Positions 8,532-16,747 of a DNA stretch of 64,000 nt are shown in pieces. The DNA is from Agromyces allii (lineage in GTDB: Bacteria > Actinomycetota > Actinomycetes > Actinomycetales > Microbacteriaceae): the NCBI RefSeq assembly GCF_009749385.1, contig NZ_WBIN01000005.1, positions 110,648-174,647 of the forward strand, in the 5' to 3' direction. Each line of letters opens with the position of its first letter. Position 1 is the stretch's first letter. The translations under genes were made by a program, and so were the position numbers. The notes under the pieces are model-generated. The model did no database searches. It had not been told where the DNA came from and saw nothing but the letters and a program-made list of their open reading frames with translations.

Positions 8532-9707
8532 GTGCATGAGTTCGCGATCCCGGTCGACGTCGTCGTGATCGGCGCGGGCCAGGCCGGACTGTCCGCCGGA
8601 TACCACCTCCGGCGGCGCGGGTTCTCGCCCGTCGGGGCCGCGCACGCCCTCGCCGCGAGTCTGCCCACTGCGTCCGACCCCACCGCGGACTCCCCCGAGA
8701 CATCTGCCAGGACGTTCGTCGTGCTCGATGGCGAATCCGCACCCGGCGGTGCGTGGCAGCACCGCTGGGCGTCGCTGCGCATGGCCACGGTCAACGGCAT
8801 CCACGAGCTGCCGGGATTCGCCGTTCCACCGGCCGACCCCGAGGCCTCCGCCAAGGACGTGCTGCCGTCCTACTTCGCCGAGTACGAACGGCGCTTCGAC
8901 CTGCGGATCGAGCGCCCGGTGCGCGTCAGCGCCGTCCGCCGGGCCGACGACGACCCGAACGGCCGACTGCTGGTCGAGACGGAGACGCCGAGCGGCGCGC
9001 GCACCTGGACCGCCCGGTACGTGGTCAACGCGACGGGCACCTGGACCCGCCCGTTCCTGCCGTGGGTTCCGGGAGCCGACCGCTTCACCGGAAGGCAGCT
9101 CCACGTCGCCGACTACGTCTCGGCCGACGCCTTCTCCGGGCAGCGGGTCGTCATCGTCGGGGCCGGCGTCTCGGCCGTGCAGCTCCTCGACGAGATCTCC
9201 CACGTCGCCGACACCTTCTGGGTCACGCGCCGGGAACCCGAGTGGGTGGAGGAGGACTTCGACCTGCCCGCCCGCACCGCCGCGATCGCGGGCGTCGAGG
9301 CGCGGGTGCGCATGGGCCTGCCGCCGGGCAGCGTCATCTCGGTCACCGGCATGCACTGGACGCCGTGGGCACGCGCGGCGGAGGCACGCGGGGTGCTCGT
9401 GCGGCACCAGATGTTCGCGGCGATCGAGGAGCACGGCGTGCGGATGCCCGACGACACGTTCGAGCCGGCCGACGTCATCCTCTGGGCGACCGGGTTCCGG
9501 CCCGCGGTCTCCCACCTCGCCCCGCTCGGGCTGCGCACCCCGCAGGGCGGGTTCCGGGTCGCCGACACGCGTTCGCTCGACGATCCGCGGCTGTTCCTCA
9601 TCGGCTACGGCCCGTCGCAGTCGACCGTCGGGGCGAACCGGGCCGGACGCGAGGCGGTGCGACGGATCGTCGCCGAGCTCGGCGCGCCGGCGACATCCGC
9701 CGCCTGA
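8532..9707 (+). CDS. FAD-dependent NAD(P)-binding oxidoreductase (CzcO/FMO-like)
   Basis: About 391 aa. The N-terminal FAD-binding Rossmann motif is VVVIGAGQAGLSAGYHL and a second NADPH-type motif, VVIVGAGVSAVQLL, lies mid-protein. The ATG motif of flavin monooxygenases appears as VVNATGTW and again as LWATGFRP near the C-terminus. This is the layout of CzcO-like flavoproteins. An insertion of about 30 residues (ARTFVV preceded by Ala/Ser-rich sequence) follows the first motif. The frame is open for about 900 bp upstream, but that part is antisense to the CPBP gene; the GTG at 8532 lies just before the first motif. The substrate is not predictable. It is divergent from the CPBP gene. Confidence 0.8.
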   Translation: MHEFAIPVDVVVIGAGQAGLSAGYHLRRRGFSPVGAAHALAASLPTASDPTADSPETSARTFVVLDGESAPGGAWQHRWASLRMATVNGIHELPGFAVPPADPEASAKDVLPSYFAEYERRFDLRIERPVRVSAVRRADDDPNGRLLVETETPSGARTWTARYVVNATGTWTRPFLPWVPGADRFTGRQLHVADYVSADAFSGQRVVIVGAGVSAVQLLDEISHVADTFWVTRREPEWVEEDFDLPARTAAIAGVEARVRMGLPPGSVISVTGMHWTPWARAAEARGVLVRHQMFAAIEEHGVRMPDDTFEPADVILWATGFRPAVSHLAPLGLRTPQGGFRVADTRSLDDPRLFLIGYGPSQSTVGANRAGREAVRRIVAELGAPATSAA

Positions 9708-9726
9708 GCGCGCTGCCGGGTCAGCG

Positions 9727-10569
9727 CTACGGCGCGAGCAGGAAGATCGCCGGCCAGCCCGTGTGCGCGTACACGATGACCGCGAAGACGACCGCGTCGA
9801 AGAGCATGTGCACCGTGAACACGTAGCCGAGCGACTTCGTGAGCTTGAACGTGTAGCCCTGGATGAGCGCGAACGGGATGGTGAGCAGCGGCCCCCACGA
9901 CTGGTAGCCGAGCTCCCAGAGGAACGACACGAACACGATCGTCTGCAGCAGGTTCGCCTGCCAGGTCGGGAAGTGGCGGCGCAGCAGCACGAACACCGTG
10001 CAGATGAAGAACAGCTCGTCCCACGTGCCGACGGCGATGACGCCGATGAGCAGGCGGCCGATCTCGTCGGGCTCGGTCACCGTCGGCCAGTTCTGGTAGA
10101 CGCCCGAGGTGATGAAGTAGAACGGCAGGATCAGCCAGCCCGCGAGCGTCACGAAGATCAGGTAGAGCCACTGGGTGCGGTTCCAGCGGTTGCCCGTTCG
10201 CCACGGGAAGCGGATCGTGCGCTCGCGGTAGAGGAACCGCGAGATGAGGAACGGGACGAGCACCGCGAGGCCGAGCACGACCGCGAAGCGCACCATGCCC
10301 GCATCGCTGAGGTCGGCCTTCATCGACGCCGTCGAGATGATGACCTGACCGACGGCGATGAGCGCGAGGTCGGCGAGCAGTCGCTCGGTGCGCCCGGAGC
10401 GATCGCAGAGCCACGCGCCCACGAGGCCGGCGGCGAGCATCGCGTAGCCCGCGATCGGCAGCAGGAACCCGAACAGCAGCACCGCGGCGCCGCACACGAG
10501 CAACGCCGGAATCAGGGCGAACGGATGCGTCCGCAGGGCGGTCGGGTCTTGCGTCGCCGTGGCGGTCAT
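9727..10569 (-). CDS. CPBP-like polytopic membrane protein
   Basis: A 280-aa protein with about eight hydrophobic helices. The segment GTWDELFFICTVFVLLRRHF aligns with CPBP motif 1, but the second glutamate of the usual EE pair is absent. WELGYQSWGP and FTVHMLFDA may stand for the later motifs. It may therefore be a divergent or altered peptidase. The ATG start overlaps the stop of the upstream HAD gene by four bases (ATGA), so the two are translationally coupled. Confidence 0.65.
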   Translation of the reverse strand: MTATATQDPTALRTHPFALIPALLVCGAAVLLFGFLLPIAGYAMLAAGLVGAWLCDRSGRTERLLADLALIAVGQVIISTASMKADLSDAGMVRFAVVLGLAVLVPFLISRFLYRERTIRFPWRTGNRWNRTQWLYLIFVTLAGWLILPFYFITSGVYQNWPTVTEPDEIGRLLIGVIAVGTWDELFFICTVFVLLRRHFPTWQANLLQTIVFVSFLWELGYQSWGPLLTIPFALIQGYTFKLTKSLGYVFTVHMLFDAVVFAVIVYAHTGWPAIFLLAP

Positions 10570-11480
10570 TCGTCGTCGGCGAGCGTTCCGCGGCGCACGG
10601 CCTCGACCCACTTCGCGAGGTAGACCGCGCCGGCCTCGTCGTGGATGAGCGCGCCCGCCGTGAGCACGGGATATCGGGTCGCGGGCACGCCGTCGGCCGG
10701 GCGCACGTCGACGTGCCGCACCGACTCCCCGCGGTCCTGCAGCCACTCGGACATGGCGTAGTCGGTGCGCGAATCGCCCATGGTGCGCCAGTGCTGCGGG
10801 CGGATGCCGCGCTCCTCGAGCAGTGCGACGGCGCGCTCGGCACCGAGGTCCTTGCCGAGGCGCACCGACTCGACGTCGGTCGAGATGATCGTGGGGTCGA
10901 TGCGCCACTGCACGCGCCCCGCGGCATCCGGCCGCTCGTGGCCCTCGCGGACCGTGCCGAACCCGTGCGCCGCGAGCACCTCGTGCGCGTGGTCGTCGAA
11001 GCCGGGCTGCGCCGCGAGGTAATCGGCGTTCTCGACGTGCACGTGCTGCTCGACCGAGACCATGGCCCGCTTGGTCTCGTCGAAGAACCCGAAGTCGTCG
11101 AAGAAGGTGCCGACGAAGTCGCGCATCGCGTCGGAGAACTCTGGGGGCGTCGCGAGCTCGTGGTCGACGTGCACCTCGCCGAGGCCGTCCTGGTCGATCG
11201 CCGCCCAGACCGCGCCCTTCTCGCAGATCGCCCAGATCGGCGCGCCCGGCTCGATGCCCGCGGCGAGCATCGGCGGCACGACCTGCGCGGCGATGAAGGC
11301 GTCGGATCGGCCCGTGTTGAAGACCACCGGGATGCCGGCATTCGCGAGCGCGGCGAGGTCGCGCGCGATCGACGGGATCGCGATCGTGCGCGTCACGGGG
11401 CTGGCGATCGGGCCGTCGACGTCGAGCAGGAGTCCGAGGAGCGGGGTCGCGATCGGGGACTTGGCGAGGGGCGTGGTCAC
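10566..11480 (-). CDS. HAD-superfamily hydrolase
   Basis: A 304-aa protein with HAD motif I LLLDVDGPI (about 17-25), motif II VFNTGRS (about 52), the lysine region around RLGKDLGAERA, and motif IV MGDSRTDYAMSEW near 235. The size and C2-type cap recall sugar-phosphatase or sucrose/trehalose-phosphate phosphatase members; the substrate cannot be fixed. The GTG start lies exactly six bases after a TAGGCT -10 box, so the mRNA is probably leaderless. It is the first gene of a two-gene unit with the CPBP-like gene. Confidence 0.8.
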   Translation of the reverse strand: MTTPLAKSPIATPLLGLLLDVDGPIASPVTRTIAIPSIARDLAALANAGIPVVFNTGRSDAFIAAQVVPPMLAAGIEPGAPIWAICEKGAVWAAIDQDGLGEVHVDHELATPPEFSDAMRDFVGTFFDDFGFFDETKRAMVSVEQHVHVENADYLAAQPGFDDHAHEVLAAHGFGTVREGHERPDAAGRVQWRIDPTIISTDVESVRLGKDLGAERAVALLEERGIRPQHWRTMGDSRTDYAMSEWLQDRGESVRHVDVRPADGVPATRYPVLTAGALIHDEAGAVYLAKWVEAVRRGTLADDE

Positions 11481-11486
11481 GCGTCC

Positions 11487-11492
11487 AGCCTA
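11487..11492 (-). promoter_or_regulatory. -10 box TAGGCT of leaderless HAD gene
   Basis: TAGGCT on the minus strand, six bases upstream of the GTG at 11480. This is the spacing expected if transcription starts at the start codon. Confidence 0.5.
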
Positions 11493-11608
11493 GGCGGGCG
11501 CCGCCCGGCGCGCTCCGAGCCCGGTGCGCTCCGAGCGCTCCACGCTGCGCACGCCTCGCCCAGCGCGCCGTCCACCCGGATGTCGCAGGCAGGTGCGAGC
11601 ATCGACGC

Positions 11609-12679
11609 ATGCCGACGATCGTTCCGCCCTACCTGCTCGACCGCATCGCCGAGACCGCGGGCACGCGGTACCCGCTCGCCGCCGAGGCCGCCCGCCGGGC
11701 GCTCCTGCGCGAGCCGCCCGCGCGCCTCGGGCCGTCCTCGCCCGGGCTTCCGCTGACCGACGCGTACGGGCTGCCGAGCGCACTGCCCGACGCCCCGTCG
11801 ACCCCCGATCGGCGCATCTCCGACGCGCAGGGCACCGAGCGGCTGCCCGGCCGGCTCGTGCGCCGCGAGGGCGAGCGCGCCACGGGCGACGAGGCCGTCG
11901 ACGACGCCTACGACGGCCTCGGCGACACGCACCGCATGTTCGACCGCGTCTTCGGCCGCGACTCGATCGACGGGCTGGGCATGCCGCTCGAGGCCACCGT
12001 GCACTTCGGCGACAATTACGACAACGCCTTCTGGGACGGTGAGCGCATGGTGTTCGGCGACGGAGACGGCGAGATCTTCCGCGGCTTCACCGACTCGCTG
12101 AGCGTCATCGGCCACGAGCTCTCGCACGGCATCACCGAGCACACGGCGAAGCTGCGGTACCAGGGCCAGTCGGGCGCGCTCAACGAGCACGTGTCCGACG
12201 CGTTCGGCGCGCTCGTCGAGCAGTACGCCCTCGGCCAGGACGCCGAGGCCGCCACCTGGCTCATCGGCGAGGGCATCTTCACGGCCGAGGTGCAGGGTCG
12301 GGCACTCCGTTCGATGCTCGAACCCGGCACCGCCTACGACGACGACGTGCTCGGCCGCGACCCGCAGCCCGGGCACATGCGCGACTACATCGAGACCGTC
12401 GAGGACAACGGCGGCGTGCACCTGAACTCGGGCATCCCGAACCGCGCGTTCGCGCTCGCGGCGCGGCGGCTCGGCGGGTTCGCGTGGGAGCACGTCGGCC
12501 GTATCTGGTTCGACACGCTCACGTCGGGCGAGCTCGGCGAAGACGCGACGTTCGCGCAGTTCGCCGACGAGACCGTGCGGCAGGCCGAACGCCGGTTCGG
12601 CGCGCAGTCCCGCGAAGCCGAGGCCGTGCGCGACGGGTGGCAGCAGGTGGGGGTGCTGGCCGAGGCCGGGCAGGGGTAG
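11609..12679 (+). CDS. Protealysin-like M4 metallopeptidase
   Basis: A 356-aa zinc protease. The short N-terminal precursor begins MPTIVPPYLLDRIAE, as in protealysin-type enzymes, and has no signal peptide. The zinc motif is HELSH (about 170-174) with the third ligand in GALNEHVSDAFG (about 191-201). The catalytic His region is NGGVHLNSGIPNRAF (about 270). Protealysin relatives act in the cytosol or leave by an unknown route. The gene is followed 10 bp later by its cognate inhibitor. The lack of a secretion signal and the paired inhibitor suggest intracellular use or a toxin-inhibitor pair. Confidence 0.92.
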   Translation: MPTIVPPYLLDRIAETAGTRYPLAAEAARRALLREPPARLGPSSPGLPLTDAYGLPSALPDAPSTPDRRISDAQGTERLPGRLVRREGERATGDEAVDDAYDGLGDTHRMFDRVFGRDSIDGLGMPLEATVHFGDNYDNAFWDGERMVFGDGDGEIFRGFTDSLSVIGHELSHGITEHTAKLRYQGQSGALNEHVSDAFGALVEQYALGQDAEAATWLIGEGIFTAEVQGRALRSMLEPGTAYDDDVLGRDPQPGHMRDYIETVEDNGGVHLNSGIPNRAFALAARRLGGFAWEHVGRIWFDTLTSGELGEDATFAQFADETVRQAERRFGAQSREAEAVRDGWQQVGVLAEAGQG

Positions 12680-12682
12680 CCT
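12677..12682 (+). promoter_or_regulatory. -10 box TAGCCT overlapping the protease stop codon
   Basis: TAGCCT includes the TAG stop of the M4 peptidase and lies seven bases before the emfourin ATG. It could give the inhibitor its own leaderless transcript. Confidence 0.45.
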
Positions 12683-12689
12683 TCGTCGC

Positions 12690-13079
12690 ATGGACGTCTT
12701 CGTGGCCCGCAGCGGCGGCCTTGCCGGCATCCGCCTGACCTGGCATGTGAAGGTCGACGACCAGCCCGACGCCGACGACTGGTTCGTGCTGATCGAGGAG
12801 ATCCCCTGGGACGACGTGCCGGCGGCCCCGGCCGAGCCTGACCGCTTCACATGGGACATCCGGTGCGAGCCCGCCGAAGCCCGGCACCCCGCGGCCGGCA
12901 CGACCGATCCGACGGCCGCTGAACCGAACCCCGCAGGGCCGAAAGGCGCTGAGCCGAAGGCCACCGAGGCGACCCTCGCCGAACGTCAGCTCACGGGGCC
13001 GTGGCGACAGCTCGTCGACCGGGTTCGCGAGACGACGGAGCCGCAGCGCGAAGCGCCGCGAGCACCCCGATCGAGATGA
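12690..13079 (+). CDS. Emfourin, protein inhibitor of the adjacent protealysin-like protease
   Basis: A 129-aa protein. The N-terminal motif VARSGGLAGIRL (5-16) and the later pair DRFTWDIRC and LTGPWRQLVDRVRE match emfourin, the protealysin-associated inhibitor described from Serratia. A Pro/Ala/Glu-rich insert (about 50-95) separates the two halves and is longer than in the short family members I recall. Location directly after the protease gene is the family rule. The last 89 bp overlap the 3' end of the convergent YhhN gene. The inhibitory role follows from family and pairing. Confidence 0.8.
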   Translation: MDVFVARSGGLAGIRLTWHVKVDDQPDADDWFVLIEEIPWDDVPAAPAEPDRFTWDIRCEPAEARHPAAGTTDPTAAEPNPAGPKGAEPKATEATLAERQLTGPWRQLVDRVRETTEPQREAPRAPRSR

Positions 13080-13713
13080 GCAGCTGCGCCGCGAGGTAGG
13101 TCGACATGACCGTGAGGTCGTGCAGGTCGAACCCGGAGACGGCGAACTCGTAGCCCGGCAGGAACCGGCCGAGCCCGAGCACCGAGTCCGAGACGACGAA
13201 GAGCGCACCGCCGATCGCCATGACCGGGCCGCGACTCGCTGCGAATGCCGCCATGAGCCCCAGCACGAGTCCGTAGAGCGCGACGGGTACGAACAGCACG
13301 CCCGTGTGCGGGCCGAGCAGCGCGAGGAATCCGGCGAACCAGGCGACGTAGACGAGGGCCCAGAGCGGCGGACGGATGCGGCCGCCCGAGGGCGCTCCGT
13401 CCGAGGGCCCGCCACCCGGCATCCGCACGAACACCGTGATGTACGCCACATGGGCGAGCAGGAACGCGCCGAGACCGACGACGAACATGCCGTCGAACGA
13501 CAGCGCGACGTCGCCGGCCCACGAGAGCCCGATCACGACGAGCAGCAGCCAGGGGGTCTTCAGGCCCGAGCCCCGAGTCGCGAGCACCACGCCCAGCGCG
13601 AGCAGCGGCATGAGCAGCGCCTTGGTGGCGGTCACCGACCAGTCCGGACCCGTCTCGAGGAGCACGAGGTGAACGGCGCACAGCACGAGGTAGGGAGTGA
13701 ACGTCATCGGCAC
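12991..13713 (-). CDS. YhhN family (lysoplasmalogenase-like) membrane protein
   Basis: A 240-aa protein with about eight transmembrane helices. It carries the YhhN/TMEM86 pattern TKALLMPLLAL near residue 30, SWAGDVAL, GLGAFLLAHVAYI and a late ALFVVSDSVLGLGRF. The conserved Asp residues in transmembrane helices (GDVAL, VSDSVL) are those implicated in vinyl-ether hydrolysis in animal members; bacterial substrates are uncertain. The GTG start is six bases after a TACGAT box, so it is probably leaderless. Its 3' end overlaps the emfourin gene on the opposite strand. Confidence 0.82.
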   Translation of the reverse strand: MPMTFTPYLVLCAVHLVLLETGPDWSVTATKALLMPLLALGVVLATRGSGLKTPWLLLVVIGLSWAGDVALSFDGMFVVGLGAFLLAHVAYITVFVRMPGGGPSDGAPSGGRIRPPLWALVYVAWFAGFLALLGPHTGVLFVPVALYGLVLGLMAAFAASRGPVMAIGGALFVVSDSVLGLGRFLPGYEFAVSGFDLHDLTVMSTYLAAQLLISIGVLAALRAAAPSSREPGRRAVATAP

Positions 13714-13719
13714 CCGCCG

Positions 13720-13725
13720 ATCGTA
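13720..13725 (-). promoter_or_regulatory. -10 box TACGAT of leaderless yhhN-like gene
   Basis: TACGAT on the minus strand with exactly six bases to the GTG start at 13713. Confidence 0.5.
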
Positions 13726-13765
13726 GCCGGGCGGGTGCCGCAGGCCGAACGGACTGTGGGATACG

Positions 13766-13800
13766 ACGAAGGCCGACGGGCGATGCGCGTCGGCCTTCGT
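13766..13800 (-). terminator. Intrinsic terminator hairpin after FKBP gene
   Basis: A perfect 12-bp stem (ACGAAGGCCGAC with GTCGGCCTTCGT) with an 11-base loop, 29 bp beyond the stop of the FKBP gene. There is no strong U-tract, as is common in actinobacteria. Confidence 0.7.
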
Positions 13801-13828
13801 GCGATTCAGGTGATGCGGTGCGCTCGGC

Positions 13829-14200
13829 TCAGCTCACGCCGAGCAGGTCGATCACGAAGATCAGGGTCTGGCCCGAGAGGCGGTGTCCGCCGCCGGCGGG
13901 GCCGTAGGCCTTGTGCGGCGGCACGATGAGCTTGCGGCGGCCGCCGACCTTCATGCCGGGGATGCCCTCCTGCCAGCCGGCGATGAGCGCCTGCAGGGGG
14001 AAGTTGATCGACTGGTTGCGGCTCCACGAGGAGTCGAACTCGTCACCGGTGTCGTACTCGACACCGAGGTAGTGCACGTCGACCGTGGAGCCGGGGGTCG
14101 CCTCGGCTCCGTCGCCGACGACGATGTCCTCGATGACGAGGTCTACGGGGGCGGGGCCCTCGGGAGCGTCGATCTCGGGCTTGCTGTTCGTGTCAGTCAT
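13829..14200 (-). CDS. FKBP-type peptidyl-prolyl cis-trans isomerase
   Basis: A 123-aa single-domain FKBP. It has DLVIEDIVVGDGAEA, VHYLGVEYDTGDEFDSSW (about 45-62), GWQEGIPGMKVGGRRKLIVP (about 79-98), AYGPAG and LIFVIDLLGV at the end; these are the hydrophobic-pocket and active-site strands of the family. There is no signal peptide, so it is cytosolic. GGATGG precedes the ATG. The frame stays open upstream for 490 bp, but that sequence shows no conserved domain and the MTDTNSK start gives the normal family length. Confidence 0.93.
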   Translation of the reverse strand: MTDTNSKPEIDAPEGPAPVDLVIEDIVVGDGAEATPGSTVDVHYLGVEYDTGDEFDSSWSRNQSINFPLQALIAGWQEGIPGMKVGGRRKLIVPPHKAYGPAGGGHRLSGQTLIFVIDLLGVS

Positions 14201-14412
14201 GCATCCATCCAATCGGAGGCACCCGGTCCGGACAAGCGTCCACTCCCCTCTTGCGCTGACTGCGAACATGTCGCACTCTGGATGCCTGAGAACTCGTCGC
14301 CCCGCAGAGTCGTCGGCTATGCCACACCGCAGGGCGGCGAGTTTCTCTATGTCCGGTTCGGCTCGGCTCGGTTTCTCCATCTCCGGCGAGCAGCGACATC
14401 CGCGAACCTGCG

Positions 14413-14868
14413 TCACTCCTCCATGAGCCGCGACCGGATCAGGAAGCGCACGCCCTCCGGCGCCTCGACCGAGAACCCGCTGCCGCGCCCCTTCACGACG
14501 TCGACGGTGAGGTAGGTGTGCCGCCAGTAGGCGAACTGCTCGGCCGACATCCAGAACGGCACGACGCGCGGTGCGGCGTCGGGCGGCCCCGACGGATCCG
14601 CCCCGAGGTCGAGCTCGCCGAGCAGCACGTCGGCGTCGCTCGTGATGAAGTCGCCGGCCGGGTAGCACATGGGCGAACTGCCGTCGCAGCATCCGCCCGA
14701 CTGGTGGAACATGAGCGGGCCGTACTTGCCCCAGAGCATCACGAGCAGGTCGGATGCCGCGGGCGAGAGTTCCACCCGCGGCATCCGCTCCCCTGCCACC
14801 GTGATCGAGGCGACGATCCTGCCGAGGGACCCGATCCCCGGCGTGTCAGCACTCATCGCGGCACCCAT
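14413..14868 (-). CDS. DUF779 family protein, partner of aldehyde dehydrogenase
   Basis: About 151 aa. It carries the DUF779 core MFHQSGGCCDGSSPMCYP (about 62-79), with paired cysteines that may bind metal, and WRHTYLTVDVVKGRGSGFSVE. This small family is almost always encoded next to an ExaC/AldA-type aldehyde dehydrogenase, as here (17 bp downstream, same strand); its role is unknown. The start could be the ATG at 14868 or at 14856 (MSADTPG); the second has GGGTG upstream. Confidence 0.85.
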   Translation of the reverse strand: MGAAMSADTPGIGSLGRIVASITVAGERMPRVELSPAASDLLVMLWGKYGPLMFHQSGGCCDGSSPMCYPAGDFITSDADVLLGELDLGADPSGPPDAAPRVVPFWMSAEQFAYWRHTYLTVDVVKGRGSGFSVEAPEGVRFLIRSRLMEE

Positions 14869-14885
14869 TCGACGGGCTCGGCGGC

Positions 14886-16409
14886 TCAGAAGAACCCGAG
14901 CGGGTTCTCGTTGTAGCTGACCAGGAGGTTCTTCGTCTGCTGGTAGTGGTCGAGCGCGGCCTTGTTGTTCTCGCGGCCGATGCCCGACGACTTGTAGCCG
15001 CCGAAGGCCGCGCCGGCGGGGTACGCGTGGTAGTTGTTCACCCACACGCGACCGGCCTGGATGTCGCGGCCGGCCCGGTACGCCTCGTTGCCGTTGCGGC
15101 TCCAGACGCCCGCGCCGAGCCCGTAGAGGGTGTCGTTCGCGATCTCGATGGCGTCGGCGTAGTCGGTGAAGCTCGTGACGGCGACGACGGGGCCGAAGAT
15201 CTCCTCTTGGAAGAGCCGCATGCGGTTCTGGCCCTCGAAGATCGTGGGCTGCACGTAGTAGCCCTCGCTGAGGTCGCCCCCGAGGTCGGCGCGCTCGCCG
15301 CCGAGCAGCAGCTTGGCCCCCTCCTGCTTGCCGATGTCGATGTAGCTGAGGATCTTCTCGAGCTGGTCGTTCGACGCCTGCGCGCCGACCTGGGTCTCGG
15401 TGTCGAGCGGGTTGCCCTGCTTGGCGAGCTTCGTGCGCTCGATCGCGTCGTCGAGGAACGTGTCGTAGATCGACTTCTGGATCAGCGAGCGGCTCGGGCA
15501 GGTGCAGACCTCGCCCTGGTTGAACGCGAACAGGCTGAAGCCCTCGAGCGCCTTGTCGTAGAACGTGTCGCGCTGGTCGGCGACCGACTCGAAGACGATG
15601 TTCGGGCTCTTGCCGCCGAGCTCGACGGTCGACGGGATGATGTTGTTCGACGCGTACTGCAGGATGAGGCGGCCGGTCGTGGTCTCCCCCGTGAACGCGA
15701 TCTTGCGGATCCGGTTCGACGACGCGAGCGGCTTGCCCGCCTCGACGCCGAAGCCGTTCACGACGTTGACGACGCCCGGCGGCAGGATGTCGGCGATGAG
15801 CTCCATGAGCACGAGGATCGACGTGGGCGTCTGCTCGGCGGGCTTCAGCACGACCGCGTTGCCCGCGGCGAGCGCGGGAGCGAGCTTCCACACGGCCATG
15901 AGCAGCGGGAAGTTCCACGGGATGATCTGGCCGACCACGCCGAGCGGCTCGTGGAAGTGGTACGCCACGGTGTCCTCGTCGAGTTGCGTGAAGCTGCCCT
16001 CCTGCGCGCGGATGAGGCTCGCGAAGTAGCGGAAGTGGTCGCTCGCGAGCGGCAGGTCGGCGTTCAGCGGTTCGCGGATCGACTTGCCGTTGTCCCACGT
16101 CTCGGCGACCGCGAGCAGCTCGAGGTTCGCGTCGATGCGGTCGGCGATGGCGTTGAGCACCGCGGCGCGCTTCGCGGCACTCGTGCGACCCCATGCCGGC
16201 GCGGCCTTGTGCGCGGCGTCCAGCGCCGCGTCGATGTCGGCGGCCGTGCCGCGGGCGACCTCGGTGAACGGCCGGCCGTTCACGGGCGAGATGTTCTCGA
16301 AGTAGGCACCCTCCTTTGGCTTGACCCACTCGCCGCCGATGAAGTGCTCGTAGCGCGGCTTGAACTCGATCAAAGCGCCGGCGGTGCCTGGCGCGGCGTA
16401 CACGGTCAT
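14886..16409 (-). CDS. NAD-dependent aldehyde dehydrogenase (AldA/ExaC type)
   Basis: A 507-aa enzyme oxidising aldehydes such as acetaldehyde to acids. All catalytic elements are visible: IIPWNFP (Asn), KPAEQTP (Lys), VELGGKSPN (Glu) and [12 protein letters not shown] (nucleophile Cys). The start [11 protein letters not shown] has GAGGAGA five to six bases upstream, preferred over the in-frame upstream MTSRG. It forms an operon with DUF779 downstream. Upstream lies a repeat-rich control region and the co-directional GAF regulator, which suggests induction by ethanol, acetoin or aldehydes. Confidence 0.95.
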   Translation of the reverse strand: MTVYAAPGTAGALIEFKPRYEHFIGGEWVKPKEGAYFENISPVNGRPFTEVARGTAADIDAALDAAHKAAPAWGRTSAAKRAAVLNAIADRIDANLELLAVAETWDNGKSIREPLNADLPLASDHFRYFASLIRAQEGSFTQLDEDTVAYHFHEPLGVVGQIIPWNFPLLMAVWKLAPALAAGNAVVLKPAEQTPTSILVLMELIADILPPGVVNVVNGFGVEAGKPLASSNRIRKIAFTGETTTGRLILQYASNNIIPSTVELGGKSPNIVFESVADQRDTFYDKALEGFSLFAFNQGEVCTCPSRSLIQKSIYDTFLDDAIERTKLAKQGNPLDTETQVGAQASNDQLEKILSYIDIGKQEGAKLLLGGERADLGGDLSEGYYVQPTIFEGQNRMRLFQEEIFGPVVAVTSFTDYADAIEIANDTLYGLGAGVWSRNGNEAYRAGRDIQAGRVWVNNYHAYPAGAAFGGYKSSGIGRENNKAALDHYQQTKNLLVSYNENPLGFF

Positions 16410-16470
16410 CGTGTCTCCTCGTGACGTCATTGTCTGGTTGCCCAGTTGCGGGTTGCCCTGTTGTCTGGTT

Positions 16471-16502
16471 CCCCCGCACCGGGCAGGCGCTCGGTGCGGG
16501 GG
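16471..16502. promoter_or_regulatory. Perfect 11-bp inverted repeat upstream of aldehyde dehydrogenase
   Basis: CCCCCGCACCG and its exact reverse complement are separated by 10 bases, embedded in the GTTGC cluster 62-93 bp before the start codon. It may be an operator or a leader hairpin. Confidence 0.45.
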
Positions 16503-16646
16503 TTGCCAGTCACGGTAGGCGCGCGCCCGTTGCGACCGGGTTGCCCGAGGGTTGCAGGTGCGTTGCAACGACGTCGCGCAGGAGTCTGCTCAGGGTCGCG
16601 GATGCCGCGGGGCGGCGCGCGTGATGAGGCGGCGAGTCCGATGCGA

Positions 16647-16708
16647 AATTCAGGAGATCCCGGGTGCCGGGCCTCTGAGAGCGCCTGGTGAGCCGAATCT
16701 CCTGAATT
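16647..16708. repeat. 12-bp perfect inverted repeat with 38-bp spacer
   Basis: AATTCAGGAGAT at 16647-16658 is answered by ATCTCCTGAATT at 16697-16708. The arms are AT-rich for this genome. They lie 40-100 bp beyond the stop of the GAF regulator gene and 240 bp before aldehyde dehydrogenase. Confidence 0.5.
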
Positions 16709-16747
16709 CGGCGGCCAAAGCCCGCTCAAACGAGCGGATGCCTCGCC

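Larger units (their letters stand above)
16410..16747 (-). other. Control region between the GAF regulator and aldehyde dehydrogenase
   Basis: A 338-bp region without a gene. From 16437 to 16570 the plus strand carries about eight GTTGC elements, several as GGTTGCC or GGGTTGC, ending in the palindrome CGTTGCAACG at 16561-16570. It also holds the inverted repeat at 16471-16502. A second, widely spaced inverted repeat lies at 16647-16708. The GTTGC cluster is a likely binding region for the adjacent GAF regulator; this is an inference from repetition and position. Confidence 0.5.

Noticed and set aside
9727..10569. Assigning the second CPBP-like protein as an active protease
   Set aside because: Motif 1 has a single glutamate (WDELFF) and the later motifs are weak, so activity is not claimed.
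14201..14692. Open frame continuing upstream of the FKBP start, including a plausible ATG (MEKPSRAEP)
   Set aside because: The added residues have no FKBP or signal-peptide character, and the MTDTNSK start gives the normal family length with a good ribosome-binding site.
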